A stretch of 64,000 nt of DNA from Vicingaceae bacterium (GCA_028245195.1 JAOKCF010000005.1:50090-114089), one strand, 5' to 3'. Counted from the first letter of the stretch, positions 15,507-24,498 are shown. Notes: a model not told the origin generated them from the sequence alone. Numbers and translations are program-made.

Positions 15507-17807
15507 TTACCCTTTCATCAACAATTCCTTTACCAACTCTGCAGTTAGCGGCTGTTGGTCTGCTTTTTCTCGGATAGTAGCAAAACTGTATCTATAATCA
15601 CAGCCTTCTTTGTAGGCACTGCACCCGTATGCTGTTTTACCTTTTACTACCGTTCCTTTAGCGCAAATCGGGCAAACTAGACTGTTTTGCTCTACCTTTT
15701 TTTTCGCAGGTTTAGTAGCTTGTTTTTCTTCCAACACCAAGCTAAAATCATCTGTAAAACGAATGAGTCCTTCTGTATTTCCATCAGCAGTTTTAAATCC
15801 TTTTAAATTAACCGTGCAGCTTTTTTCGAGCAGGCGCAAATATTGCTTAATAGAAATCTTTTTACCCTCAAAAGCAAAGGGTAATACCATGGTACATCCT
15901 GCTTTATAGTTGCTACAGCCGTAACCGGTTTTCCCTTTTAAAAAGCTTCCTTTCTTGCATTTCGGACAGGTTTTACCTGTAATTGCAGTCCCGATTTTTG
16001 GTTTTACTTTCTCATTTGCGGAAACCTCTTCCTCTGGGGTGTGTGAAATTTTGAGGTACGACTGTTCCATGCGCACCTCGTAAACCAAATGGTCCACCAT
16101 TTTCTTCATGTTCTTTACAAAGGAACCCGCCTTAAACTTTCCTTTCTCAATCTCCTTCAATTGCTTCTCCCACTGCCCTGTTAGCTCTGCAGAGGTTAAT
16201 AATTTGTTTTTGATAGTCTCAATCAATTTTACCCCAGTTTCTGTTGGTAGAATCTGTTTTTTGTTGCGCTCCAAGTATTTCCGTCGAAAGAGCGTTTCAA
16301 TAATGTTGGCCCGTGTAGACGGTCGGCCAATGCCGTTCTCCTTCATCAGTTCGCGCATTTCATCGTCGTCCACTTTTTTACCTGCTGTTTCCATTCCTCG
16401 GAGCAAGGTACCTTCCGTATATTGATTGGGTGCTTTGGTTTCCTTTTCTAAAAAGGAAGGTTCGTGTGGCCCCTTTTCACCTTTCTTAAAAGTAGGCAAC
16501 ACGTCTTTTTCTTTTTTATCGTCGTCTTTTTCGAAAACTACCCTCCACCCTTTTTCTAGTATTTCTTTACCGGTGGTTTTAAAGGGCACAGGATCTACCT
16601 TGCCCAACACTGTGGTATTCGAAACCAAACAATCGTCGTAAAACACGGCAATAAATCGTCTGGTAATGATGTCATATACCTTCTGCTGTTCGTTGTGCAG
16701 GCTAGACTTCACGCCCGTAGGAATCAAAGCGTGGTGATCGGTAACTTTTTTGTCGTTAAACACCTTGCTCGACTTCTTGATCTTTTTCCCAAAAATAGAA
16801 GCGGTGAATTCTTTGTACGGTGTCAAATTTTGCAGTATTCCCTGAACTTTCGGGTAAATATCGTTAGGCAAAAAAGTGGTGTCTACCCTTGGATAAGTAA
16901 TTACCTTTTGTTCATACAACTTCTGCGCAATTTTTAGGGTTTCATCTGCCGAAAAACCAAACTTCGTATTGCAATACACTTGCAAACCGGTTAAATCAAA
17001 CAGCTTGGGAGCGTACTCTTTCCCCTTCTTCTTTGCAACAGAAACGACCTCAAACTCGTTTTCCTTCACTAAATTGGCAAAGGTCTGCCCTTCTTCTTTT
17101 TTGGTAAATTTTCCTTCTTCACAAGAAAACAGCGTTTCGCGGTAAACCGTTTGTAATTCCCAATACGGTTGTGGTTTAAAGTTTTGAATTTCTTTGAATC
17201 GGGCAACAATCATGGCAAGTGTAGGTGTTTGTACCCGACCAACTGATAATACCTGTTTGTAACCACCGTGTTTCACTGTATACAATCGTGTAGCATTCAT
17301 GCCCAATAACCAATCTCCAATGGCTCTTGAAAAGCCCGCATAATAGAGGTTATCGTATTTGGAAGAAGGCTGTAATTTTTCAAAACCCTCTTTAATGGCT
17401 TCAGTAGTTAGGGAAGAAATCCACAAGCGTTTTACCTCTCCTTGGTAGTTAGCTTGTTCAATAACCCAGCGTTGAATCAACTCCCCTTCTTGGCCAGCAT
17501 CACCACAGTTAATTACGAGTGTAGCTTCGTCAAAAAGTTTCTTTACAATGCCGAACTGCTTTAGAATTCCCGGGTTATCTACCACCTTGGTTTTAAACTT
17601 CTCGGGCAGGATGGGAAGGTAATTGAGGTTCCAACTTTTCCAATGCGGTTTGTAATCGTTGGGTTCAAATAAGGTGCAGAGGTGACCAAAGGTGTAGGTT
17701 ACTGCATAGCCATTGCCTTCATAATAACCATCCTGCCGGTTATTCGCTCCTAAAACAGCAGCAATTTCTCGGGCAACACTAGGCTTTTCGGCAATACATA
17801 CTTTCAT
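15507..17807 (-). CDS. topB: DNA topoisomerase III with two C-terminal zinc-ribbon-like repeats
   Basis: Type IA topoisomerase that passes single strands to decatenate or relax DNA. Start is ATG 17807 (MKVCIAEKPSVAREIAAVLG) rather than a TTG 9 bp upstream. The Toprim domain occupies about 1-135 (AEKPSVA, NCGDAGQEGELI), followed by GRVQTPTLAM and the catalytic Tyr near residue 305 in KVITYPRVDTTFL, then the ENGIGRPSTRANIIETL segment. The C-terminal 170 residues hold two tetra-Cys repeats (CPKCKKG...CSNYKAGC and CPICAKG...CSAYKEGC). Full length with no lesion. It lies downstream of a terminator that ends the cysteine dioxygenase operon. Confidence 0.96.
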   Translation of the reverse strand: MKVCIAEKPSVAREIAAVLGANNRQDGYYEGNGYAVTYTFGHLCTLFEPNDYKPHWKSWNLNYLPILPEKFKTKVVDNPGILKQFGIVKKLFDEATLVINCGDAGQEGELIQRWVIEQANYQGEVKRLWISSLTTEAIKEGFEKLQPSSKYDNLYYAGFSRAIGDWLLGMNATRLYTVKHGGYKQVLSVGRVQTPTLAMIVARFKEIQNFKPQPYWELQTVYRETLFSCEEGKFTKKEEGQTFANLVKENEFEVVSVAKKKGKEYAPKLFDLTGLQVYCNTKFGFSADETLKIAQKLYEQKVITYPRVDTTFLPNDIYPKVQGILQNLTPYKEFTASIFGKKIKKSSKVFNDKKVTDHHALIPTGVKSSLHNEQQKVYDIITRRFIAVFYDDCLVSNTTVLGKVDPVPFKTTGKEILEKGWRVVFEKDDDKKEKDVLPTFKKGEKGPHEPSFLEKETKAPNQYTEGTLLRGMETAGKKVDDDEMRELMKENGIGRPSTRANIIETLFRRKYLERNKKQILPTETGVKLIETIKNKLLTSAELTGQWEKQLKEIEKGKFKAGSFVKNMKKMVDHLVYEVRMEQSYLKISHTPEEEVSANEKVKPKIGTAITGKTCPKCKKGSFLKGKTGYGCSNYKAGCTMVLPFAFEGKKISIKQYLRLLEKSCTVNLKGFKTADGNTEGLIRFTDDFSLVLEEKQATKPAKKKVEQNSLVCPICAKGTVVKGKTAYGCSAYKEGCDYRYSFATIREKADQQPLTAELVKELLMKG

Positions 17808-17898
17808 CTGAAACAAAAATAATTAAAATAGAGTGCTGCGTTGGTGTGCCTAAAAACTACTTTTTAAGAGATTTCTGTTCTTCCATGTATACAACAAC

Positions 17899-17921
17899 AA
17901 AAACTTCCATTTTCATGGAAG
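17899..17921 (-). terminator. Terminator of the cysteine dioxygenase-decarboxylase operon
   Basis: On the minus strand a perfect 7-bp stem, CTTCCAT - GAAA - ATGGAAG, is closed by a GNRA-type tetraloop and followed by TTTTTG. It lies 63 bp after the decarboxylase stop and about 90 bp before topB. Confidence 0.75.
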
Positions 17922-17984
17922 GCTTTCTTTTGTAAGGACCTATGCGTGTAGCATTAAAGCAGCAATAAGGCCGAAAAGTACTAG

Positions 17985-19391
17985 TCACAAGTGCTCTTGA
18001 ACAGCTTCTCCTATTCCTACCAAATGCGGATTATTTTCTACAAACTCTTCCATCACCCTGAAAAAGTTGAGTATGTCAACTTTTTCATTGTTGGCGTTAA
18101 TGGTTACCAATCGAACAAAGGTGTCTTCTTCAAAAGCTCCAAAACCAACAACCGTAACCTGTTGCTCATATAATGCTGTGCACAAAGCCATTGGGGCAAT
18201 ATTTTTATAATTGAAGCAAACTGAAATAGAATCGTCATGACTGTATAAAATATAGTCAGGATTACTTCGAATGTAGTCCAAGGCAACATTTGCCAAGTCG
18301 AATTGTTGCTCTACAATCTTCTCTAAACCATCGGTCCCTAAAGATTTCCAAAGGGTCCAAAATTTTAAAGCATCGTTTCTTCTACCACATTGAAAAGAAG
18401 TTTTCCCGAGGTTAAAGTCATCACCATCGGTTTGATACAAATAATCTGCTTCATTACTGAAAGAGTCGTGTAAATTCCTTTTGTCCTTCACCAAAATAAT
18501 AGAACAAGTTAAAGGGGTTCCAATCATTTTATGAGCATTATAGCTAAATGAGTCAGAGCGCTCTATTCCTTTTACTAGGTGTTTGTATTTTTCACTAAAA
18601 ATTACACTGCCACAATAAGCACCGTCCACGTGCAACCAAAGGCCATACTTTTCAGTGATGTCAGCAATTTTATCAATTGGATCAAAAGCACCCAAAACAG
18701 TTGTACCAGCCGTTGCATTAACATAGGCAGGTACAAATCCATCTTCAATATCCTTCTTAATTTGTTCTTCCAATAGTTCCGGTATCATTCTTCCTAATGA
18801 ATCTGCCTTAATGTATCGAATGTTACTTCGTCCTATTCCAGCAAAACTTGCATTCTTTGCATTCGAATAATGCGATTCTTTCGACGTGTAAATGGTCATA
18901 GGTTCTGACATTCCTGCTACTCTGAAATTTGAGTCCTTAGCATCACGGCCCATAACTAATGCCATGTAGTTGCTCATGGAGCCACCCGTTGGAAAGGTAC
19001 CATTACTTTTTGCCCCAAACCCAATAAGGTTACACGATTGTCGAATAATTTCTTGCTCAATACCAACTTGCGGACCAGCTACTTTATAGGTGTACATGCT
19101 ATTGTTAAGCATCACGGCCAGTAAATCTCCTAAAACTGCTTTCCCTTGTCTACCTCCAAAAAGTTGGTTAAAAAACAGGTTAGTCGCTGTTTTAGGGGTA
19201 GATACAATTACTTCTTTTAACACTGATTTAAACGCGTCATCTAACATCGCAGATTTGTTTAACGAAAGATCTATCGTGTTGTACAGTTCATCTGATTCTA
19301 TTCGATCAGCAACAGGGTGCTGCTTTTCTTCGTTCATTAAAATTTCAACAAGTTCATTGAAAAGAACTAAATCACTACTAATATCTGGCAT
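17985..19391 (-). CDS. Group II PLP-dependent decarboxylase, probably cysteine sulfinate / glutamate decarboxylase type
   Basis: A 468-residue fold-type I PLP enzyme of the GAD/CSAD family: GGSMSNYMALVMGRD (cofactor phosphate loop), ATAGTTVLGAFDPIDKI, LHVDGAYCGSVIFS (Asp that pairs with the pyridine N), and SFSYNAHKMIGTPL with the Schiff-base Lys near 288. The stretch SNEADYLYQTD ... FQCGRRNDALKFWTLWK closely follows animal CSAD (ASYLFQ ... QCGRRVDCLKLW). It starts 16 bp downstream of a cysteine dioxygenase gene, which makes L-cysteine sulfinate the most likely substrate and hypotaurine the product. Glutamate or aspartate cannot be excluded from sequence. Cytoplasmic. Confidence 0.85.
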   Translation of the reverse strand: MPDISSDLVLFNELVEILMNEEKQHPVADRIESDELYNTIDLSLNKSAMLDDAFKSVLKEVIVSTPKTATNLFFNQLFGGRQGKAVLGDLLAVMLNNSMYTYKVAGPQVGIEQEIIRQSCNLIGFGAKSNGTFPTGGSMSNYMALVMGRDAKDSNFRVAGMSEPMTIYTSKESHYSNAKNASFAGIGRSNIRYIKADSLGRMIPELLEEQIKKDIEDGFVPAYVNATAGTTVLGAFDPIDKIADITEKYGLWLHVDGAYCGSVIFSEKYKHLVKGIERSDSFSYNAHKMIGTPLTCSIILVKDKRNLHDSFSNEADYLYQTDGDDFNLGKTSFQCGRRNDALKFWTLWKSLGTDGLEKIVEQQFDLANVALDYIRSNPDYILYSHDDSISVCFNYKNIAPMALCTALYEQQVTVVGFGAFEEDTFVRLVTINANNEKVDILNFFRVMEEFVENNPHLVGIGEAVQEHL

Positions 19392-19407
19392 GCTTTTATA
19401 ATTATTT

Positions 19408-19956
19408 TTAATCTGTTCCCAATTCTGAGATTGTATGATAGGTCAAATCTTTCCGAACAAATTTGTTTAAGTTTTCGTCGAATAGCTGGCAACTGCGAAT
19501 AGGTTTTGCATATAAATGAAGCGACATACTTCGTTTATTGTTACTATTTTCTAACCGGTGAAAGCCCATAAAATCTATCATATAAGAACTGTCTCCTTCC
19601 GCAGAGATAGAAGTACGAATAGCTTGAAGTTCTTCTATTTCATCTAGCTGGTAAATGGTTTCTTTAAACTCTCCTTGTATTACTTTTATCCAACACTCTT
19701 CGCCATTATGACCATGAATTGAGGTGAATTGTTCTTTCTCCCAACAAATCAAGATCAATTCAAATTTGTCAGTGTTTATGATGCAATTTCTTGTATAGCA
19801 TTCATTAGACCAAGATGCGAATGGTTTTAATGCACTAGCAGGTAAATCAAGAGACTGGATTATTTTGGTGTAGGTCGTCCTCTCCTCCTCCTTAAGAGCA
19901 GTGACTAATTCTTGGATGGTTTGCAGCGAGGTTGTATCCTGTTCGTTGTAATTCAA
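19408..19956 (-). CDS. Cysteine dioxygenase
   Basis: Oxidises L-cysteine to cysteine sulfinate at a mononuclear iron. The 182-residue cupin has the 3-His site: two His in SIHGHNGEECW and the third in GFHRLEN. The Cys seven residues after the first His and the Tyr in MSLHLYAKP occupy the positions of human Cys93 and Tyr157, the pair that forms the thioether cofactor. Many bacterial CDOs have Gly in place of that Cys. The reading frame opens with TTG at 19956; no in-frame ATG exists upstream before a stop. The gene heads an operon with the decarboxylase. Curved DNA lies upstream. Confidence 0.92.
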   Translation of the reverse strand: MNYNEQDTTSLQTIQELVTALKEEERTTYTKIIQSLDLPASALKPFASWSNECYTRNCIINTDKFELILICWEKEQFTSIHGHNGEECWIKVIQGEFKETIYQLDEIEELQAIRTSISAEGDSSYMIDFMGFHRLENSNNKRSMSLHLYAKPIRSCQLFDENLNKFVRKDLTYHTISELGTD

Positions 19957-20068
19957 AATGGTTTTACTCTTTCTTTGTTCATTTAATGCACAAATCCAAG
20001 GTTACTCCCCAAATTCTGATCGATATTTATCGCATAAGGGCTGTACCCTTTAATAGGGTTAAAAGTAC

Positions 20069-20150
20069 TATTTTTAACTCATTTTATAGCATTTTTGAGC
20101 GTTTTTAATCAAAAAATGGCATTTTTATTCCATTTTTATGCATTTTTTAC
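20069..20150. promoter_or_regulatory. Phased A/T-tract array (predicted intrinsically curved DNA)
   Basis: Eight consecutive 10-bp blocks each start with a run of T (or A): tracts begin near 20071, 20081, 20091, 20101, 20111 (A-run), 20121, 20132 and 20142. Spacing is 10-11 bp, the helical repeat. The region lies in the 277-bp gap between the divergent cysteine dioxygenase and symporter genes and should bend strongly. Promoter boxes inside it were not resolved. Confidence 0.75.
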
Positions 20151-20232
20151 TCCTTAAGAAAATATCGTATTTTGGCCTTTCTAAAAATGTTCCGCTAGTT
20201 TAATTGAGAGCGTAATACAAATTTATTTTACA

Positions 20233-21765
20233 ATGATAGATCAAGATTTTATAATCAAAATTGGTGTTCTTTCCGTTTACGTTGGAATTCTATTTCTCAT
20301 AGGAATTATCGCCTCTCGCAGAATAAAAGGCATGAGTGACTATTATGTTGGTGGAAAAAAGATGGGGTTTTGGGCTGTTGCCTTTTCGGCAAGAGCAACA
20401 GGTGAATCGGGCTGGTTATTAATCGGGCTCACTGGCATGGGAGCCATGGCTGGTTACTCTAGTTATTGGGTGGTCGTTGGAGAGCTTCTCGGCGTAATTG
20501 TTTCGTGGCAGTTTATGGCGAAGCGTTTTAAAAAACGATCAGACAGTTATGGATCTATCACTGTTCCTGATTACCTTCATAGTCACTTTAAATCAACAAG
20601 TAATACTATTCGAGCAATCGCAGCATCTGCAATTGTTGTATTAATTGTCATCTATGTGGCTTCACAAATTGACGTAACTGGAATCGCTTTCGAATCGATG
20701 CTCGGAATTGACTACCGACTAGGTGCTTTGATCGGTTTTTTTATAGTGCTAACTTATATTTTTATTGGTGGTTTCGTTGCTGCGGTTTGGTCAGATTTAT
20801 TTCAAGGATTACTCATGTTTTTTGGTTTGGTGCTGTTGCCCATTGTGGTTTGGTTCTACATGGATCATGGTGCAGGAGTTACTGCAGGATTAAATGCAAT
20901 TGACCCAACGCTTACGCAGGTAATGGGCCAAAGCGCTAACCCCTGGATGAACTTGTTCACTATTTTAGGATTCTCCATGATTGGTTTAGGCTTTCTGGGC
21001 TCACCGCAAGTGTATGTGCGATTTATGTCTATAAAGGATGAAAATGAAATTGATAAAGGTAAATGGGTAGCTGCAGTATTTACATTGCTAACAGATGCTG
21101 CTGCAGTGACCATTGGTATTTTAGCCCGTATCTACTTTACTGAAAATGGTCAGGATCCAGAAGTAATTTTAGGGAATAGCGGTGAGAATGTATTGAGCAT
21201 GATTACAGAAAGCTTCTTACCAACAATATTAGTTGCCGTCTTCATCGCTATCGTTTTATCTGCTATTATGTCTACAATCGATTCTCTTTTAATCTTGGCT
21301 TCAAGTGCCATTACTAGAGATATTTACCAAAAAATATTTAGACCACACATAAAAGATGAAGCGCTTACCAGAATTTCTAGAATATCCACTATTCTTATGG
21401 CGTTTGCAGCCTTAATTATTGCGATTATTATGGATTATGTTTCACCCGATCGCCAAATTTTCTGGGTCATTATATTTGGTTGGTCAGGAATCGCTGCAAC
21501 CTTTTGCCCTGTAATTATCTTATCGCTTTTTTGGAAAGGCTTATCAGAAAAAGGAGCTATCGCATCTATGTTCACAGGATTTTTTAGCGTTGGTTTATTC
21601 AATTTTGTATTTAAAGAAATGCCCGAAATTGGTGAGTACTTTGTTGCCCTTGATGTTCTTGCTCCGTCCTTTTTTATAGCTATGCTAGTTGGTTATATCT
21701 TTTCGAAAATATATCCTCCAAGAGCCGAAGCAGTGAAAATGATAGAAGAAATTGATGCTAATTAA
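20233..21765 (+). CDS. Sodium:solute symporter (SSS family, PutP-like)
   Basis: A 510-residue integral membrane protein with 12-13 hydrophobic segments. Family marks include YYVGGKKMGFWAVAFSARAT, GESGWLLIGLTGMG in helix 2, FIGGFVAAVWSDLFQGLLMF, and ILSAIMSTIDSLLILASSAI with the Na+-site Ser/Thr residues. PutP-like members take up proline, betaine or other osmolytes with Na+. Here the gene is divergent from the cysteine dioxygenase-decarboxylase operon across a curved intergenic region. A link to taurine, hypotaurine or a related amino acid is attractive but unproven. Full length. Confidence 0.9.
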   Translation: MIDQDFIIKIGVLSVYVGILFLIGIIASRRIKGMSDYYVGGKKMGFWAVAFSARATGESGWLLIGLTGMGAMAGYSSYWVVVGELLGVIVSWQFMAKRFKKRSDSYGSITVPDYLHSHFKSTSNTIRAIAASAIVVLIVIYVASQIDVTGIAFESMLGIDYRLGALIGFFIVLTYIFIGGFVAAVWSDLFQGLLMFFGLVLLPIVVWFYMDHGAGVTAGLNAIDPTLTQVMGQSANPWMNLFTILGFSMIGLGFLGSPQVYVRFMSIKDENEIDKGKWVAAVFTLLTDAAAVTIGILARIYFTENGQDPEVILGNSGENVLSMITESFLPTILVAVFIAIVLSAIMSTIDSLLILASSAITRDIYQKIFRPHIKDEALTRISRISTILMAFAALIIAIIMDYVSPDRQIFWVIIFGWSGIAATFCPVIILSLFWKGLSEKGAIASMFTGFFSVGLFNFVFKEMPEIGEYFVALDVLAPSFFIAMLVGYIFSKIYPPRAEAVKMIEEIDAN

Positions 21766-21909
21766 ACAATAGCTTTGGGTGTTGAATGCTTTGGTCGTAG
21801 TCAATTTTGCATTATTTTAGCTACCTTGGCTTCAATTACACATTAACGGTAAAAGCAAATAGATGAACTCAATTCGTTTTTATATTAAACAAAGAAATAC
21901 CAAAGAAAA

Positions 21910-22638
21910 ATGAATTCAAATTTAGCTGTTCTCATAGATGGAGACAATATCCCTTCAGCCCATGTTAAAGAAATGATGGAAGAAGTAGCGAAGTATGGCA
22001 ATCCAACCATTAAAAGAATCTACGGTGATTGGACAAGTCCGCACTTATCGAAATGGAAAAACTTGTTGCTCGAAAATGCCATTACGCCAATTCAGCAATA
22101 TGCTTACACTACGGGTAAGAATGCAACAGATTCAGCTATGATTATTGATGCAATGGACATCCTTTATTCTGAAAAGGTAAACGGATTTTGCTTGGTTTCT
22201 AGTGATAGTGACTTTACAAAATTGGCAACAAGACTTAGAGAAGCCGGTATGCAAGTAATTGGAATTGGAGAGAAAAAAACACCTAACCCGTTTATTGTTG
22301 CTTGCGATAAGTTCATTTACATTGAAATTCTTAGAAAGGAAACTGAGAAGAAAGAAACAGTAAATCAAAAAGACAAAGTAAAAGAGAGTATCGATAAAAT
22401 TACACCTAAAGTAATTCGTCTAATTGCCAGTACCATTTCCGATTTATCGGACGAAGATGGTTGGGCCTTCCTGGGAGATGTAGGCAGTTTATTGCAGAAA
22501 AAACAACCAAATTTTGACTCTAGGAATTATGGTTTTGATAAATTAACTCCTTTAATCAATTCTATTGGCCAATTTGAAGTAGAGCAGCGAGAGAATCAAA
22601 AAAGCAGGTACAAGTTGATTTACGTAAAGAATAAATAA
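21910..22638 (+). CDS. NYN-domain (LabA/DUF88-like) putative RNase with C-terminal OST-HTH/LOTUS-like domain
   Basis: Residues 1-145 form a NYN (PIN-like) domain with the acidic metal site: VLIDGDNIPS, GKNATDSAMIIDAMD and CLVSSDSDFTKLATRLREAG. A charged linker (KKETVNQKDKVKESIDK) leads to a C-terminal winged-helix segment (about 175-240, WAFLGDVGSLLQKKQPNFD, YGFDKLTPLIN) that resembles the OST-HTH/LOTUS RNA-binding fold. This architecture is widespread in bacteria and is predicted to cleave RNA. No toxin partner or CRISPR context is present. The next sequence downstream is an efflux-adaptor remnant. Confidence 0.88.
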   Translation: MNSNLAVLIDGDNIPSAHVKEMMEEVAKYGNPTIKRIYGDWTSPHLSKWKNLLLENAITPIQQYAYTTGKNATDSAMIIDAMDILYSEKVNGFCLVSSDSDFTKLATRLREAGMQVIGIGEKKTPNPFIVACDKFIYIEILRKETEKKETVNQKDKVKESIDKITPKVIRLIASTISDLSDEDGWAFLGDVGSLLQKKQPNFDSRNYGFDKLTPLINSIGQFEVEQRENQKSRYKLIYVKNK

Positions 22639-22640
22639 AG

Positions 22641-22940
22641 GCAAAAGTCTTACTTCCGCTATCCGTTGATTTAAACTATTCTACTACGGAACATTCCCGA
22701 ATTGGACTGAACTTTAAAGGTCAAGTCCGGCCCTTACCTGAAGGGGCAGTAATTGAGATGGAAAACCAGTATTTTGTTCTCAAACTTGAAGAGGCAACGA
22801 ATGAGGGTTACACCTTTTCGAAAAATGAAGTTCAAGTTGGCTCAAGGTCAAATGGTAATGTTCAAATTCTAAATGCCGAAACGTTTATAGTAGACGATAA
22901 GTTCTTAACCAAAGGAGCTTTTGACTTAATCTTAGAATAA
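22641..22940 (+). pseudogene. C-terminal remnant of a CusB/CzcB-like RND efflux periplasmic adaptor
   Basis: An open frame with no start codon at its beginning reads KVLLPLSVDLNYSTTEHSRI, GQVRPLPEGAVIEMENQYFV, FSKNEVQVGSRSNGNVQIL and TKGAFDLILE. This is the final part (beta-barrel and membrane-proximal domain) of heavy-metal efflux adaptors of the HlyD/CusB family as found in Bacteroidota. The first 300 or so residues, lipobox and coiled-coil are absent and no RND pump gene follows. The internal ATG at 22758 would give only 60 residues and is unlikely to be real. It is best read as the tail of a deleted cus/czc-type operon. Confidence 0.72.
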
Positions 22941-22973
22941 ATAAATTATGACAATTTCCTTCAGAAGGGCTAT

Positions 22974-24353
22974 TTAATCTCGCTTCAATGGTTTTAAATT
23001 TTCACCTAATCCGCACTTGTCAATTAAGTAAATCATAGACGCAAAAGAAGCAGCTCCTAATTCCAATTCTCTCCGGTGCACGTTTTCGAAAACATCTGAA
23101 TCTGAGTGGTGGTGGTCAAAATAGCGTTGATCGTCCGGTCGTAAACCAATTAATGGCACATTTTGGTCTTTTAATGGCTTAATGTCTACTCCACCCCAGC
23201 CAGCTTTAAAGATGTGCAGTACGTAAGGTTCCAATAACGACTCCCAAGACTGCATCTGCTTCACTTGTTCTGGGGTTCCATCCATCGTAAACCCACGTGG
23301 TACAAATCCACCGGCGTCCGACTCTAATGCTGCTATGTGTACTTCACCTTTTTCTTTCGCTACTGCGGCATAAGTTTTACCGCCATTGTTACCGTTCTCT
23401 TCATTCATGAATAAAACACAGCGCAAAGTATATCTCGGTTGGTATCCGGTAGCTTTTACAATACGTAATGCCTCAATCGAATGAACCACTCCTGCCCCAT
23501 CGTCGTGCGCCCCTTCGCCAACATCCCACGAATCAAGATGTCCCCCGAAGGTGATAATTTTATCAGGCTCAACACTACCTGTTATTTCTGCTATTACGTT
23601 GTAGGAATCCTTGTCGGGAAAAGTTTGACTATTAACATTCAAATAGGCTAAAAACGAAGGCTCTGATTTTAAAAGAGCACTCAACATATCAGCATCTTCA
23701 ACACTTAAGGCAACAGAAGGTATTTTCTTTACTCCTTCTTCATACCCCATAGAACCCGTGTGCGCATGGTTGTCTTTTTTGTGACTCAATGAACGCACAA
23801 AAACGCCAACAGCTCCGAACTTTGAAGCTTGACTAGCTCCATCCCAACGTTGGTTGACACAACCACCATAAGCATCTCCGGTGCTAATTAAACTTCGGTC
23901 AAATGCCCGATTAAAAAATACAATCTTGCCTTTTATCGCTTCCTTCCCTAATTCAGAAAGTTCATCAAAATCTTGCACTTCAATAACTTCAGCTTCAATT
24001 TTACCATTTGAACTGACAGAACCACCCAAGGTTTTAATGTTCATTAGTTTTCCATTTACACCAGCTTTTTCAATATCTCCTCTTACCCAATGTGGCACTT
24101 TCACCGGCATTAGCCAAACTTTATCAAACTCATATGACTCTAATAACGTCTTTGCCCATTTCACTGCTTTTTCTGCCTCAGGTGATCCGCTTAATCGAGC
24201 TCCAACATCTTTACATAAGGAACGTAAATTATTGTATGCATGTCCTTCAACCAATGCAGCATCAAACATTTTTCTAATTTGCAACGAATCATCTTTCTGA
24301 GCGAAAGCTGAAAAACTAAATATTAGACTTAAAGCACAAAGTGACTTCTTCAT
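22974..24353 (-). CDS. M28 family zinc aminopeptidase, secreted
   Basis: A 459-residue exported peptidase. ATG 24353 (MKKSLCALSLIFSFSAFAQK) gives a clean signal peptide, so it is preferred over the in-frame upstream start at 24377. A PA-like insert domain occupies about 120-230. The two-zinc M28 site is complete: GGHLDSWDVGEGAHDDGAG (His and Asp), NEENGNNGG (Glu pair), LESDAGG (Asp) and HHHSDSD (His). It probably releases N-terminal amino acids or splits dipeptides in the periplasm. It lies downstream of the M49 peptidase on the same strand, but a terminator separates them. Confidence 0.93.
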   Translation of the reverse strand: MKKSLCALSLIFSFSAFAQKDDSLQIRKMFDAALVEGHAYNNLRSLCKDVGARLSGSPEAEKAVKWAKTLLESYEFDKVWLMPVKVPHWVRGDIEKAGVNGKLMNIKTLGGSVSSNGKIEAEVIEVQDFDELSELGKEAIKGKIVFFNRAFDRSLISTGDAYGGCVNQRWDGASQASKFGAVGVFVRSLSHKKDNHAHTGSMGYEEGVKKIPSVALSVEDADMLSALLKSEPSFLAYLNVNSQTFPDKDSYNVIAEITGSVEPDKIITFGGHLDSWDVGEGAHDDGAGVVHSIEALRIVKATGYQPRYTLRCVLFMNEENGNNGGKTYAAVAKEKGEVHIAALESDAGGFVPRGFTMDGTPEQVKQMQSWESLLEPYVLHIFKAGWGGVDIKPLKDQNVPLIGLRPDDQRYFDHHHSDSDVFENVHRRELELGAASFASMIYLIDKCGLGENLKPLKRD

Positions 24354-24432
24354 AGTGTCATTTTTTTGAAGTGGCAAAGAAGGTAAATTTGTTTACCATT
24401 ATAAAACTGTGAAACTATAACATTATAAGCAC

Positions 24433-24476
24433 AAAAAAGCCCTTGATCACCTAGTCTTAATCTAATGTAACAAGGG
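24433..24476 (-). terminator. Terminator after the M49 peptidase gene
   Basis: Minus strand: CCCTTG, a 25-nt loop, CAAGGG, then CTTTTTTG. It lies 22 bp beyond the M49 stop. The loop is long, so confidence is moderate. Confidence 0.7.
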
Positions 24477-24498
24477 ATTTCCTTAAGCTATTTACTTC

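Noticed and set aside
21910..22638. NYN protein as a toxin of a toxin-antitoxin or defence system
   Set aside because: There is no small partner gene or defence neighbour; the OST-HTH-like tail fits a general RNA-processing role.
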